The notes beneath the pieces were generated by a model. It worked only from the letters and a program-made list of their open reading frames with translations, was not told the origin of the DNA and ran no database searches. Both the position numbers and the translations under genes were made by a program. 64,000 nucleotides of DNA, from positions 64,104 through 128,103 of the forward strand of contig JAFUEZ010000008.1 in NCBI GenBank assembly GCA_017470115.1, written 5' to 3'. Numbering within the stretch: position 1 is the first letter of the stretch; each line of letters starts with the position of its first letter. Positions 45,701-53,506 of this stretch are shown here, piece after piece. This DNA comes from Bacilli bacterium. GTDB taxonomy: Bacteria > Bacillota_I > Bacilli_A > RFN20 > CAG-826.

Positions 45701-47522
45701 AAAAATCAATCAAGTTAATATCCCTAACAAATATAATTGTACATATTCTTATACTAATTTTGATTTACTTAATGGTGAAAATATTAGTTTTACTATTTTT
45801 GGGCAAAATATTTTTTCAACAAATAATTATTCATTTGTTCATATTGATGCATTAAATTCAGCAAGATTAGGAAGTTTCGCTTCTTCTATAAGTGGTTTTG
45901 AGATTTCTGATCAATACACATATGATAATTCATCTAGAATAGTAAGGCGTGAAATACTTCTCTCAATGCAATCATATGCATATGGTCAATTATCAATTAA
46001 TTATGAATATACATACAAATCAAGAAGCGAAAACAATTTAACATTGTTAAGCAACAAATTATTAAGTAGAAGAGTAACAATTATTCAAGACACTATTGAT
46101 AACTATTCAGAATATGAAGATGTAGAAACGTTTACTTATGATAATAATGGGAATTTAGCAAGCATTACCACTAATAATTATTTGGATAGATTTACTTATG
46201 ATAATTTAAATAGATTAGTAAGAGAAGATAACCAAGCTTTAAATAGAACATTTGTTTATGCATATAACAATGGTGGCAATATTACATTTAAAGTTGAATA
46301 CAATTATACTACCGGAAATTTAGGAACACCAATTAATGTAATCAGTTATGGTTATAATAGTTCATCCCATAAAGATATGTTAATTTCTTGGAATGGATAT
46401 AATTTTTCTTATGATGCCGCTGGAAACCCATTAACTTATAAGGGTTGTTCATTAACACGGAATAGTTCAAATAGACTATCAAAATACTCCTATAATGCGC
46501 AAAAATACATTGAATTTGAATATAACGCTATTGGGGAAAGAAGAGAAAAAGTATATCATAATGGTTCATCAACAATTAGACATACTTATACATATTTAGA
46601 TAATAAGATTTTAGCTGAAGAAATTACAAGCAATAGCGAAAATAAAGCGATTATTTTTATATACGAAAAAGATGAAATTATTGGTTTTTACGATAGATTT
46701 TCTTTGCCATATCTTTATAGAAAGAATATTTTAGGAGATGTTATCGAAATAAATGATTATTATGGGGATTTAGTTGCTGAGTATAAATATGACGCATGGG
46801 GTAATTGCACAGTAACTAACCACAATGAAGAAAATATTGGAGATTTGAATCCAATAAGATATAGAAGTTATTATTTTGATAATGAAACTGGTTTATATTA
46901 TTTGATTAATAGATATTATGATCCTAAGACTGGTAGGTTTATATCACCAGATTCGATTGATTATTTGGATTATAAGCTAATTAATGGTCTTAATTTATAT
47001 TGTTATTGCTTGAATAATCCAATTATCCATACAGACAAATTAGGAACAATATCTATTTTAAGCATCTTAATTGTATTGGCTTCAGTCGTTATAATCTGTT
47101 ATGGTCTTGGCAGGATTATTCTTGATTCTTCAAAAAACAATGATAAAGCACCTGATGATTGGAACGGGGAAGAATTTTCTGAAAATTTCGAAGGTAAAAT
47201 TTCAAAAAATTTTGAAAATTATACCATTTATTTCGAAATCACTAATACTAATCAATCAGATATCAACTTATATAATTTAACAATTTATGATTCATGGAAA
47301 TATAGTGCCAGTCAAATTAGACAGTTTCTTAATTGGCTTAAGGATACGGGGAATTTTTCTACCTTAAATGTAGACAAAATGCTAAATGAACGGGCACGGC
47401 ATAAGCTTGCTTATGAAATTGGATTTAAATATAAACATATTGCAGATGCTGATATATTTTTAAATTCAGATGATGTAGATCATTGGTATTCTTTTATTAT
47501 AAACGGAAGGCTTTGGTATTAG
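42786..47522 (+). CDS. RHS/YD-repeat protein with C-terminal membrane helix and variable tail
   Basis: A giant 1578-residue protein. Residues ~1-150 are a beta-sandwich-like start with no signal peptide. The middle is Tyr/Asn-rich with YD-type repeats (NSSNRLSKYSYN, FTYDNLNRLVRED). The RHS core hallmark runs about 1355-1418: NPIRYRSYYFDNETGLYYLI, then RYYDPKTGRFISPDSIDY and YCYCLNNPIIHTDKLG. Immediately after comes one membrane helix (about 1422-1442) and a ~135-residue tail that does not belong to the repeat fold. By analogy, RHS tails are exchangeable toxin domains, but this tail is not one I can name. TATAAT ends eleven bases before the ATG and there is no ribosome binding site, so it is probably leaderless. 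Confidence 0.88.
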   Translation: MFINNIEDYLTFYGLIIYSSDNTEEEIEYHYVGSLNDDELLVEFEFDLQSLCSDYNLNLNDISNIKLVFDGSSSNIQKIYFCNEYREVIQVFDNDGQAEFNLGYIKNNNNFDGFLYFSIRSSDASDYQTVDVISCEIILNYTNNFNNKPAYKTKFLSSTIDNLLTYNIDLYTGRIDFSRSIISLYGNKMPLELSESYNQFKDTNFFGNRKLNLEQKLYFSDGNYYWIDNKYKTHQFEQINNSLYFDTEHTGLLLRIYANEFVITNDVNKFIHFDASMNLVSIESKRGVDSLFLQISQSSNGLVFTDGMGRCASYIASDNSHILTLPDSTVLNFYSSANQDVFSNIDGSQITYKYKDIQNIKLLISASSNENKSVKFTYDEKYRIIKIEEFSSNLISKRTIIEYFNHYTIVTKINHPSDLLISERTGYFFAKNGEAISELDLYKYEYNKESDIYYYNEESYEQLKFEINTNDAINITRVEGTNYFGINTTSLNEDEEYVVYAKLNNEKLHISNVNDLEVILDDVWPACYFVRRLFYINYSFDGELTLAAKIRPSEYTNEYIILEVGGSQANLVDNYTFYLTKVKRSNSFDVIRSSSQSGDFTERRNNQTRYWNKLYSLKFSNYQDCEKITLKDFNISYLNLLRNNQVILRYNDLSKAILYNNQNVIINDDLVVEFSNLLLGHLDLNLGEKTFYYLEGENELNFSFYKIINKNRLIKSGLVKQKIDFYGNKIEEEDSLGNITNYTLDNFGRTLAIAQITSQGVFKTESNYSYLSNEFKEIKLDEDGLIYESTYDLLTGLLKSHKEPNGNYIYYQYDTHYRLVSVSSSNNTNSISYNKQNISALNSSDGNNFSFSYNYENGLNAVKVDNLSHLDKSYVKAPNKDVARTLYSNSKGDISLYNRFGKLVQKGQITSLYSNGIIGMNKIYGDIGGNYSNINNYDFNDRNISSQSPLRKVVFTNLTNPYVINYSYNVYGKINQVNIPNKYNCTYSYTNFDLLNGENISFTIFGQNIFSTNNYSFVHIDALNSARLGSFASSISGFEISDQYTYDNSSRIVRREILLSMQSYAYGQLSINYEYTYKSRSENNLTLLSNKLLSRRVTIIQDTIDNYSEYEDVETFTYDNNGNLASITTNNYLDRFTYDNLNRLVREDNQALNRTFVYAYNNGGNITFKVEYNYTTGNLGTPINVISYGYNSSSHKDMLISWNGYNFSYDAAGNPLTYKGCSLTRNSSNRLSKYSYNAQKYIEFEYNAIGERREKVYHNGSSTIRHTYTYLDNKILAEEITSNSENKAIIFIYEKDEIIGFYDRFSLPYLYRKNILGDVIEINDYYGDLVAEYKYDAWGNCTVTNHNEENIGDLNPIRYRSYYFDNETGLYYLINRYYDPKTGRFISPDSIDYLDYKLINGLNLYCYCLNNPIIHTDKLGTISILSILIVLASVVIICYGLGRIILDSSKNNDKAPDDWNGEEFSENFEGKISKNFENYTIYFEITNTNQSDINLYNLTIYDSWKYSASQIRQFLNWLKDTGNFSTLNVDKMLNERARHKLAYEIGFKYKHIADADIFLNSDDVDHWYSFIINGRLWY

Positions 47523-47523
47523 C

Positions 47524-48723
47524 GTGTCAAACAATTTTAGCAGATTAAAAACAAAATCTTTTAAAATACGACATTTTGCAATTTTTGGCTTTATTTTTCT
47601 AGGTTGCATTTTACCGCCTTTAGTTGTGTATGTATTACTATATACGGCTATCAGCTCTTATGTCGAAAAGCATCTCCCAACTAGTATAGAAATATATGAT
47701 TGTATTTTTGTTGATAGTAATAATAATTACTATTTAAAGAATAAATACGGGTCCATGTTAGTAAAGGATCAGAATTGGGGTAAATCCAATGCAATCGATG
47801 ATATACTCCTAGAATTTGGTGATGACCTTAGACTTTTAGATGCGACAGGGGACAATCAATATTTATATTTATTTGTAAGCAATTATTATTCGAGAAGTTC
47901 CGCTTCAAAAGAATATAAAGCTTATTATTTAGTATATGATACTGACTTATCTTTAAAATATAAATTTGATGTTTCATCCGATTATTATCGTTCTTTAGAC
48001 ATGTTATGCTCTAGTAATTTGCTTTATGTATATACGACTAATTATGATAATGATAGATTAGATTTACACAGATTCGATTTTTCTAATTCTCAGGATGACA
48101 TCTTGATGAGTGATGTTCAGGATAATAATGTTTATTACGATGACGATGTTACAATTCAGCTAAAGAAGGATAGTGATAATCGTTTTACGAAAATGAGAAA
48201 AGTCTCTAATAACACAAAGATGTTTTATAAATTTGACAAATTTTCCCTTTTAGATAAGGAAATAATATTGGATGCCAATTCTATTAAAATCAACGATGGC
48301 GGTATGTTATATACAATTAAAACTGATTTCGCAACTCCTAAATTTTATGAAGCTGCTTATGTTGAAAATAGCAAAATTAAGTTTGCAATCTATGACTATC
48401 TAAACAATGCAGAATGTGGAAGGCCTGATAGCAATTGCATTTGTCGTTATGGCAGGTCTCATTATTATGTTTTTGATTTAAATAATAAAGCTATCAAAGA
48501 AGAAAAAGAATTGAAAGAAGGTAGTTTTATAATCGATTATTCTCAGGATGAACTTATTTACTATTACAATAAGAAAATATACAATGGCGATATTTTTATG
48601 AGGGATTGTGAGGAAATTGAGTACGGTGAAATTGTCAAATTATATTTCGATTCTGTGAACACCAGGGATTATTATAAACAGTTTTATATAACTTGTATAA
48701 ACGGCGTTATCTATGGATTATAG
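47524..48723 (+). CDS. Membrane-anchored partner of the RHS protein; paralogue of 27153
   Basis: A 399-residue protein starting with GTG one base after the RHS stop, so tightly coupled to it. One N-terminal membrane helix (about 17-43, IFGFIFLGCILPPLVVYVLL), then a large external Tyr/Asp/Asn-rich domain. Its last ~140 residues match the 27153-28334 product (PKFYEAAYVEN, then CGRPDSNCICRYGRSHYYVFDL, FIIDY, YYYNKKIY, RDCEEIEYGE). No known immunity family is recognised. The position behind an RHS gene is where an immunity protein is expected, but the size and anchor are unusual for one. Confidence 0.7.
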   Translation: MSNNFSRLKTKSFKIRHFAIFGFIFLGCILPPLVVYVLLYTAISSYVEKHLPTSIEIYDCIFVDSNNNYYLKNKYGSMLVKDQNWGKSNAIDDILLEFGDDLRLLDATGDNQYLYLFVSNYYSRSSASKEYKAYYLVYDTDLSLKYKFDVSSDYYRSLDMLCSSNLLYVYTTNYDNDRLDLHRFDFSNSQDDILMSDVQDNNVYYDDDVTIQLKKDSDNRFTKMRKVSNNTKMFYKFDKFSLLDKEIILDANSIKINDGGMLYTIKTDFATPKFYEAAYVENSKIKFAIYDYLNNAECGRPDSNCICRYGRSHYYVFDLNNKAIKEEKELKEGSFIIDYSQDELIYYYNKKIYNGDIFMRDCEEIEYGEIVKLYFDSVNTRDYYKQFYITCINGVIYGL

Positions 48724-48818
48724 AAGCTGAGTTTTAATGCAATTAATATTGGTGATATTTTTGCACAATTCAATTTCGGAATTTAACTTAATTAAACGTA
48801 TATTAGTTTCAAAATTAT

Positions 48819-48833
48819 AAAAACCTTGCAAAA
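48819..48833. repeat. Intergenic motif, variant copy 4 (AAAAACCTTGCAAAA)
   Basis: One base differs from copies 1-3 (CCT changed to CTT in the core). It lies upstream of the queH fragment. Confidence 0.4.
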
Positions 48834-48910
48834 GCGGTATAAAATTTAAAAATTTGATTAAAATTTATTTATATGAATGGGCAATCTAGACAGATTTAAA
48901 TACAAATTAA

Positions 48911-49094
48911 ATGCGTAACAAAGATGCTGATTACTTAAATATGTTAGGAGAAGAACTTGCTAAAAAATATAACAATCTCACATATGTTCATGCAGATTTT
49001 AAAAAGAATAATGGTCAAGATATCGGTGTTGATTTATCTAAAAAATTGGCATTTATCGCCAATGTTTTTGTGGTTGTGAGTTTAGTAAAATTTA
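48911..49094 (+). pseudogene. Truncated copy of the queH 3' end (fragment 1)
   Basis: The first ~130 bases match queH 42539-42670 with about nine differences by eye. The coded stretch RNKDADYLNMLGEELAKKYN continues with NLTYVHADFKKN as in queH. One A is lost in the A-run after DLSK, which shifts the frame so that the Cys-rich end (CFCGCEF in queH) is read as nonsense, although its DNA is still recognisable. The N-terminal two-thirds is absent. It is a decayed partial duplicate, not a functional gene. Confidence 0.85.
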
Positions 49095-49111
49095 ATTTAA
49101 GATTATTGATT

Positions 49112-49528
49112 TTATTTTGATATATAATTGAAAATTTCTTGAGGCGTGAAAGCTGGAATATTGCTATTCAAATAATCTTTTTTGTTTAAAGTTATAATTG
49201 CATCTATATGAGATTCTTCTGCAGCAAAAGATTGTAAAGCATCTTCATAATCAGCAAAATCTGAAAATAAGGCATCAATTGCAGTATCGTTTGTAATGCT
49301 TATTACTTTTGAGGTGATCTCATATGCTTTGTGTTGTAATAATTTTGCTATTTTAGAATCATGAAGTTGTCGTTTTAAAATGAATTCAATATCTCTTAAG
49401 GATTGAGTAGTGATATAAGTTTCATGATTATTTCTATAAAAAAGAAAAAATAGTTTTTTAATTAACAAATAATTTTCCCTTTTCAAAAAGAGTTCAAGAT
49501 AAATGTTTGTATCAATCAATAGTTTCAT
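49112..49528 (-). CDS. PIN-domain toxin (VapC-like ribonuclease)
   Basis: A 138-residue PIN-domain protein: LLIDTNIYLEL at the start with the first metal-binding Asp, a central Glu-containing region (LRDIEFILKRQL), and DFADYEDALQSFAAEESHIDAIITLNKKDY holding the later acidic residues. Such proteins are Mg2+-dependent RNases that cut tRNA or other RNA. It follows its antitoxin gene by two bases on the same strand. The pair lies between two decayed queH tails. Confidence 0.88.
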   Translation of the reverse strand: MKLLIDTNIYLELFLKRENYLLIKKLFFLFYRNNHETYITTQSLRDIEFILKRQLHDSKIAKLLQHKAYEITSKVISITNDTAIDALFSDFADYEDALQSFAAEESHIDAIITLNKKDYLNSNIPAFTPQEIFNYISK

Positions 49529-49530
49529 AA

Positions 49531-49764
49531 TTATAAATGTTTCTTAATTAATTCGTCTTGAAGAGCTTTATCATCGCTAGTTGAAACTTCTTTTGTTTCG
49601 ATAGAAGACAAAATTTCATCAAGTTCAACAAGAGCTTTAAATTTTGGATTTGTTAAGCAAGCAATAACGTTTCCATTTTTTGTAACATAAACATCTTCTT
49701 GGGTGGATTTTGAAAGATAAAAACTTAAATTGTTTTTTAATTCTGTAGCTGTAACATAACACAT
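49531..49764 (-). CDS. Phd/YefM-family antitoxin
   Basis: A 77-residue antitoxin. N-terminal MCYVTATELKNNLSFYLSKS and EDVYVTKNGNVIACLTNP form the Phd/YefM DNA-binding fold; the acidic C-terminus (LSSIETKEVSTSDDKAL) would wrap the toxin. ATG at 49764 is chosen over an in-frame TTG at 49779 because the GGAGG at 49772-49776 is then seven bases away, while it overlaps the TTG start. It precedes the PIN-domain toxin by two bases and probably represses its own promoter at the GTAC dyads just upstream. Confidence 0.83.
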   Translation of the reverse strand: MCYVTATELKNNLSFYLSKSTQEDVYVTKNGNVIACLTNPKFKALVELDEILSSIETKEVSTSDDKALQDELIKKHL

Positions 49765-49796
49765 AAAAAGCACCTCCAATATAAATATATCTAAAG

Positions 49797-49836
49797 TTGT
49801 ACAAAATGAAAAATAAAAATGTACATTATTCGTACA
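49797..49836 (-). promoter_or_regulatory. Antitoxin operator candidate (GTAC dyads)
   Basis: TTGTACAA at 49797-49804 is a palindrome, and TGTAC/GTACA form a dyad at 49820-49836 with a seven-base centre, both upstream of the antitoxin start. Repeated palindromes here are typical of autoregulated toxin-antitoxin operons. Confidence 0.5.
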
Positions 49837-49910
49837 GATTGTGTGAAAATATCTGAATCATTGAATGATCTATAATTTTGTTGTGGAGATTTAAACATGT
49901 ATAAAGAACA

Positions 49911-49996
49911 ATTGGCAAGATATCGGTGTTGATCTATTCAAAAAATAGGTATTTAAAGACAATGTTTTTAGGGTGTGAATTTAGCAAAAATGAATA
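49911..49996 (+). pseudogene. Second decayed copy of the queH 3' end (fragment 2)
   Basis: About 85 bases match the last 85 of queH (GGCAAGATATCGGTGTTGAT then a changed middle, AGACAATGTTTTTAGGGTG and GAATTTAGCAAAA), with more differences than fragment 1 and broken frame (in-frame stops). It is the older of the two remnants. A start and AGGAG-like site upstream (49897) give only an 11-codon product. Confidence 0.75.
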
Positions 49997-50155
49997 AATA
50001 TTTGCTTTTTTAATAGCATGAAAAAGTGATGATGAATACTTTTTTAACTTTTTGAAAAAAATGATAATTTTATTTTCTCAATTGGCAATTTTTAATCATA
50101 ACTATCGATATTTTTGTTAATTCAAGAAAAAAATCAAAATTTTTCAATTTTAATG

Positions 50156-50185
50156 TTGACTAATTATATATAATTATGGTTTAAT
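50156..50185 (+). promoter_or_regulatory. Promoter of the ribosomal protein operon
   Basis: TTGACT at 50156-50161 and TTTAAT at 50180-50185, 18-base spacer; the expected start near 50192 is at the 5' end of the structured leader. Confidence 0.55.
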
Positions 50186-50190
50186 TTTAA

Positions 50191-50290
50191 GGCTTACGGA
50201 AAAGCGTTGATATGCGAGGTTGCTGATACACCCACAAGCGTTGTCATGAAGGTAGTCAGGGAATTCGCATTGAGCCTATAGCGTAAGGGT
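50191..50290 (+). promoter_or_regulatory. Structured 5' leader of the S10 operon
   Basis: CTTACG (50193-50198) pairs with CGTAAG (50282-50287), and inside it ATGCGA (50212-50217) with TCGCAT (50265-50270), closing a branched fold that contains GAGGTTGCTGATACACCC. Many Firmicutes have a conserved leader with GAGGTTGCTGA-ACACCC before rpsJ; feedback control by a ribosomal protein such as L4 is the usual idea. I have not proved which protein binds. Confidence 0.6.
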
Positions 50291-50307
50291 AAGAAAGGAG
50301 CGAATTC

Positions 50308-50619
50308 ATGGCAAAAGTTAAGAAAATTAGGGTTCGTTTACAAGCTTATGATCACAAAGTACTCGATATGAGTGTTTCAAAGATTTGTAACGCAATCACT
50401 AAAACAGGTGCTGGTGTAGTAGGACCTATTCCACTTCCAACGGAAAAACAAGTCTACACAATCTTAAGAGCTGTTCACAAATATAAAGATTCCCGTGAAC
50501 AATTCGAAATCAGAACTCACAAGAGAATTATCGACATTGTTAATCCTAACAGTGATACAATCGATGCCTTAAGAAGACTCGATCTTCCAAGTGGTGTTGA
50601 CATCGATATCAAATTATAA
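50308..50619 (+). CDS. rpsJ: 30S ribosomal protein S10
   Basis: First gene of the S10 cluster, 103 residues. Small-subunit protein that also acts in transcription antitermination as NusE. Typical start [15 protein letters not shown], then [16 protein letters not shown] and [17 protein letters not shown] with the conserved His/Arg loop. AAAGGAG precedes the ATG by seven bases, following the structured leader. rplC starts 14 bases after its stop. Confidence 0.98.
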   Translation: MAKVKKIRVRLQAYDHKVLDMSVSKICNAITKTGAGVVGPIPLPTEKQVYTILRAVHKYKDSREQFEIRTHKRIIDIVNPNSDTIDALRRLDLPSGVDIDIKL

Positions 50620-50633
50620 GGAGGGTAAGGCTA

Positions 50634-51317
50634 ATGAAAGAAATCATCGGTAGAAAAATGGGCATGACTCAAGTCTACGCAGAAGACGGAACATTATATG
50701 CTGTTACAGTTGTTGAAGTCTTACCAAACGTTGTCATCCAAAAGAAAACAGTCGAACATGATGGCTATGAAGCAATTCAAGTCGGTTATGAAGACATGAA
50801 AGAAAGCAGAGCAAACAAATGCGAAAAAGGAATCTTCGCAAAAGCAAACGTTTCTCCAAAACAATTCTTATACGAATTAAAGGGTGATGAAGTTTACGGA
50901 TTTGAAGTCGGTCAAGAAATCAAAGCAGACTTATTCCAAGCAGGCGACATCGTTGACGTCATCGGAACAAGTAAAGGTAGAGGATATGCTGGTGTCATTA
51001 AGAGATGGGGTCATCATATCGGACCTAAAGGACATGGTTCAGGTTACCACAGAGGACAAGGTTCATTTGCTAACAATGGTAGATGCAACAACAGAGTCAT
51101 TCCTGGTAAGAAAATGTCCGGTCATATGGGAAATCAATCAGCAACAGTTTTAAATCAAATCGTTGTTAAGAGTGATGCAAATGCAAATTACATCTTAGTT
51201 AGAGGTGGCATCCCAGGACCAAAGAAATCAATCGTTAAAATCAGAAGTGCTGTAAAACCAAGTCTTCAAAAATACACTGTTAAACCAGTTCAAGACAAGA
51301 CAGCAGCTGCTGAATAA
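50634..51317 (+). CDS. rplC: 50S ribosomal protein L3
   Basis: Large-subunit early-assembly protein near the peptidyl-transferase centre, 227 residues. Starts IIGRKMGMTQVYAEDG. Central extension RWGHHIGPKGHGSGYHRGQG then GSFANNGRCNNRVIPGKKM, the tip that reaches the active centre; MGNQSATVLNQ and VRGGIPGPKKS near the end. AAGGAGGG before the ATG. Slightly longer than the usual ~210 because of a charged tail. Confidence 0.98.
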   Translation: MKEIIGRKMGMTQVYAEDGTLYAVTVVEVLPNVVIQKKTVEHDGYEAIQVGYEDMKESRANKCEKGIFAKANVSPKQFLYELKGDEVYGFEVGQEIKADLFQAGDIVDVIGTSKGRGYAGVIKRWGHHIGPKGHGSGYHRGQGSFANNGRCNNRVIPGKKMSGHMGNQSATVLNQIVVKSDANANYILVRGGIPGPKKSIVKIRSAVKPSLQKYTVKPVQDKTAAAE

Positions 51318-51334
51318 CCAGAAGGGAGAAAATT

Positions 51335-51964
51335 ATGGCATCAACAAATGTAAAAGTTAAAGTCTATTCCCAAGATGGTCAAGAAGTCTCAAGTGTTAAC
51401 TTAGCTAAATCAGTCTTCGCAGTCGAGCCTAATGAACAAGTTATGTTCGATGCAGTTATGGTTTATCAAGCTAACTCAAGACAAGCTACAGCTAAAACAA
51501 AGAAGAGATTTGAAGTCTCTGGCGGTGGTAAAAAACCATATAGACAAAAAGGTACTGGTAGAGCAAGAGCTGGTTCTACAAGATCCCCAATCTGGGTCGG
51601 CGGTGGTACAGTATTTGGCCCAACCGGCGAACAAAACTTCAAAATTAAACAAAATAAGAAAGCTCACGCCTTAGCATTAAAGAGTGCATTAAGCCTAAAA
51701 CTTCAAAAAGGTTTAATCGTTCTTGATGAATTAAAGGTTTCAGGAAAAACAAAAGAAGTTGTCTCAGTCTTAAAAGCATTCAAGGCTGACAATCAAAAAG
51801 TTTTACTTGTCAGTGACGATGAATTAGTCTTACAAGGCGCAAACATCGTTTCAAACGTTACATTAAGACAAGTCGGAAACATTTCAGTTTATGACTTACT
51901 TAATAATGAAGTCGTCATTCTCACAAAAGAAGACGTCAAGAAAATTGAGGAGGAACTCGCATAA
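51335..51964 (+). CDS. rplD: 50S ribosomal protein L4
   Basis: Binds 23S rRNA, lines the exit tunnel and in several bacteria represses the S10 operon. 209 residues with KTKKRFEVSGGGKKPYRQKG, GRARAGSTRSPIWVGGG and FGPTGEQNFKIKQNKK, the tunnel loop. GGGAGA precedes the ATG. Its stop overlaps the rplW start as TAATG. Confidence 0.98.
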   Translation: MASTNVKVKVYSQDGQEVSSVNLAKSVFAVEPNEQVMFDAVMVYQANSRQATAKTKKRFEVSGGGKKPYRQKGTGRARAGSTRSPIWVGGGTVFGPTGEQNFKIKQNKKAHALALKSALSLKLQKGLIVLDELKVSGKTKEVVSVLKAFKADNQKVLLVSDDELVLQGANIVSNVTLRQVGNISVYDLLNNEVVILTKEDVKKIEEELA

Positions 51965-52305
51965 TGCCACGTAAGAAGAAAGAAGAAGTCGTTGTCGCTC
52001 CAGTTAGTAAAGCAACAATCCATGACTTCGAAGTCATTGTCGAACCACTCATTACTGAAAAGAGCATGACAGTTAATCAAGAAAATGGTCAATACACATT
52101 CAAAGTTAAAAAGAATGCTAATAAAGTAGAAATTAGAAACGCCATTGAAAGAATTTATAACGTTACAGTTACAGGCGTTCAAACAGTTAATGTTCCAGCT
52201 AAAAACACAACAAGAGGAACAAGATTCCATGGAACAATTAGCGGTTTCAAAAAGGCTATCGTTACTTTAAAAGAGGGCGATGTAATCAATCTCTACGCTG
52301 AATAG
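51964..52305 (+). CDS. rplW: 50S ribosomal protein L23
   Basis: Sits at the tunnel exit and forms the docking site for trigger factor and signal recognition particle. 113 residues; the core begins at FEVIVEPLITEKSM, so about 20 basic/acidic residues (PRKKKEEVVVAPVSK) are an N-terminal addition compared with ~95-residue homologues. VEIRNAIERIYNVTVTGVQT and TRFHGTISGFKKAIVTL are typical. Translationally coupled to rplD. Confidence 0.97.
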   Translation: MPRKKKEEVVVAPVSKATIHDFEVIVEPLITEKSMTVNQENGQYTFKVKKNANKVEIRNAIERIYNVTVTGVQTVNVPAKNTTRGTRFHGTISGFKKAIVTLKEGDVINLYAE

Positions 52306-52334
52306 TCTTATCAACTTATATATAGGAGAAAAAT

Positions 52335-53168
52335 ATGTCAGTAAAAAATTATAAACCATATACTCCTTCAAGACGTGCAATGGTCACGTTAAGTTATGAA
52401 GAAGTAACTAAATCTACTCCTGAAAAAAGTTTATGTGTCACCCTTAAGAAATCAGGTGGCAGAAATCAACAAGGTGTTATCACAACTCGTCACATTGGCG
52501 GTGGTAATAAGAAAAAGTACAGAATCATCGATTTCAAAAGGAATAAAGATGGAGTAGTCGGAAAGGTTCAAGCAATTGAATACGATCCAAACAGAAACGC
52601 ATTTATCGCACTTATCGCTTATCTTGATGGTGAAAAACGTTACATCATTCAACCTAAGGGATTAAAAGTTGGTGATAAAATCGTATCCGGTGATGAAACA
52701 GAAATCAGAACTGGTAACGCATTACTCTTAAAGAACATTCCAGAAGGTACCTTAGTTCACAACGTTGAACTTATGCCTAAAAAAGGTGGCCAACTCTGTA
52801 GATCAGCAGGTTGCTCCGCACAAATCTTAGGTAAAGAAGGAAAATATGTCATCGTTAGATTACAATCTGGCGAAACAAGAAAAATCTTAGGTGAATGTAA
52901 AGCTACAATCGGTGTTGTCGGTAATGAAGATTACAACCTTGTAAACTTTGGTAAAGCAGGTAAGACAAGATGGTTAGGAACACGTCCAACCGTTAGAGGT
53001 AGCGCAATGAACCCACCAGATCACCCACACGGTGGTGGTGAAGGTAAATGTCCTGTCGGTAGAGATGCTCCACGTACTCCATGGGGTAAGAGAGCACTTG
53101 GTGTCAAGACAAGAAAACAAAAGAAAGCATCTTCTAAATTAATTATTAGAAGAGCTGGTAGTAAATAG
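52335..53168 (+). CDS. rplB: 50S ribosomal protein L2
   Basis: Needed for subunit joining and peptidyl transfer, 277 residues, normal length. [13 protein letters not shown] start; [19 protein letters not shown]; and the C-terminal [20 protein letters not shown] block with the conserved His. TAGGAGAAAA before the ATG. Confidence 0.98.
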   Translation: MSVKNYKPYTPSRRAMVTLSYEEVTKSTPEKSLCVTLKKSGGRNQQGVITTRHIGGGNKKKYRIIDFKRNKDGVVGKVQAIEYDPNRNAFIALIAYLDGEKRYIIQPKGLKVGDKIVSGDETEIRTGNALLLKNIPEGTLVHNVELMPKKGGQLCRSAGCSAQILGKEGKYVIVRLQSGETRKILGECKATIGVVGNEDYNLVNFGKAGKTRWLGTRPTVRGSAMNPPDHPHGGGEGKCPVGRDAPRTPWGKRALGVKTRKQKKASSKLIIRRAGSK

Positions 53169-53187
53169 AGAAAGGAGGAGATGAAAA

Positions 53188-53496
53188 ATGGCACGTAGTT
53201 TGAAAAAAGGACCATTTGTAGATGAAAGCTTAATGAAGAAAGTTCAAGCTTTAAATGAAGCAAATAAAAAAGCCGTCATTAAAACATGGTCAAGAAGAAG
53301 TACAATTTTCCCAGATTTCGTTGAACACACCTTCGCTGTTTATAACGGACACACATTCATTACAGTTTACGTTACAGAAGATATGGTCGGTCATAAGTTA
53401 GGTGAATTCGCACCAACAAGAACTTATAAAGGTCACTTCGGAAATAACGCAGAAGATAAGGCAGCCGCTATGAAGGCAGCTGGTATCAAGAAATAG
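53188..53496 (+). CDS. rpsS: 30S ribosomal protein S19
   Basis: Head protein of the small subunit that contacts A-site tRNA, 102 residues. [17 protein letters not shown] at the start; [24 protein letters not shown] (shown here to PDFVEH); and [26 protein letters not shown] before the ATG. About ten extra residues at the C-terminus compared with common ~92-residue forms. Confidence 0.97.
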   Translation: MARSLKKGPFVDESLMKKVQALNEANKKAVIKTWSRRSTIFPDFVEHTFAVYNGHTFITVYVTEDMVGHKLGEFAPTRTYKGHFGNNAEDKAAAMKAAGIKK

Positions 53497-53506
53497 GAGG
53501 TAGGTT

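Noticed and set aside
48911..49120. Treating the queH fragment as a 69-residue gene
   Set aside because: The frame shifts in the A-run after DLSK and the Cys-rich end is lost; it lacks the N-terminal two-thirds.
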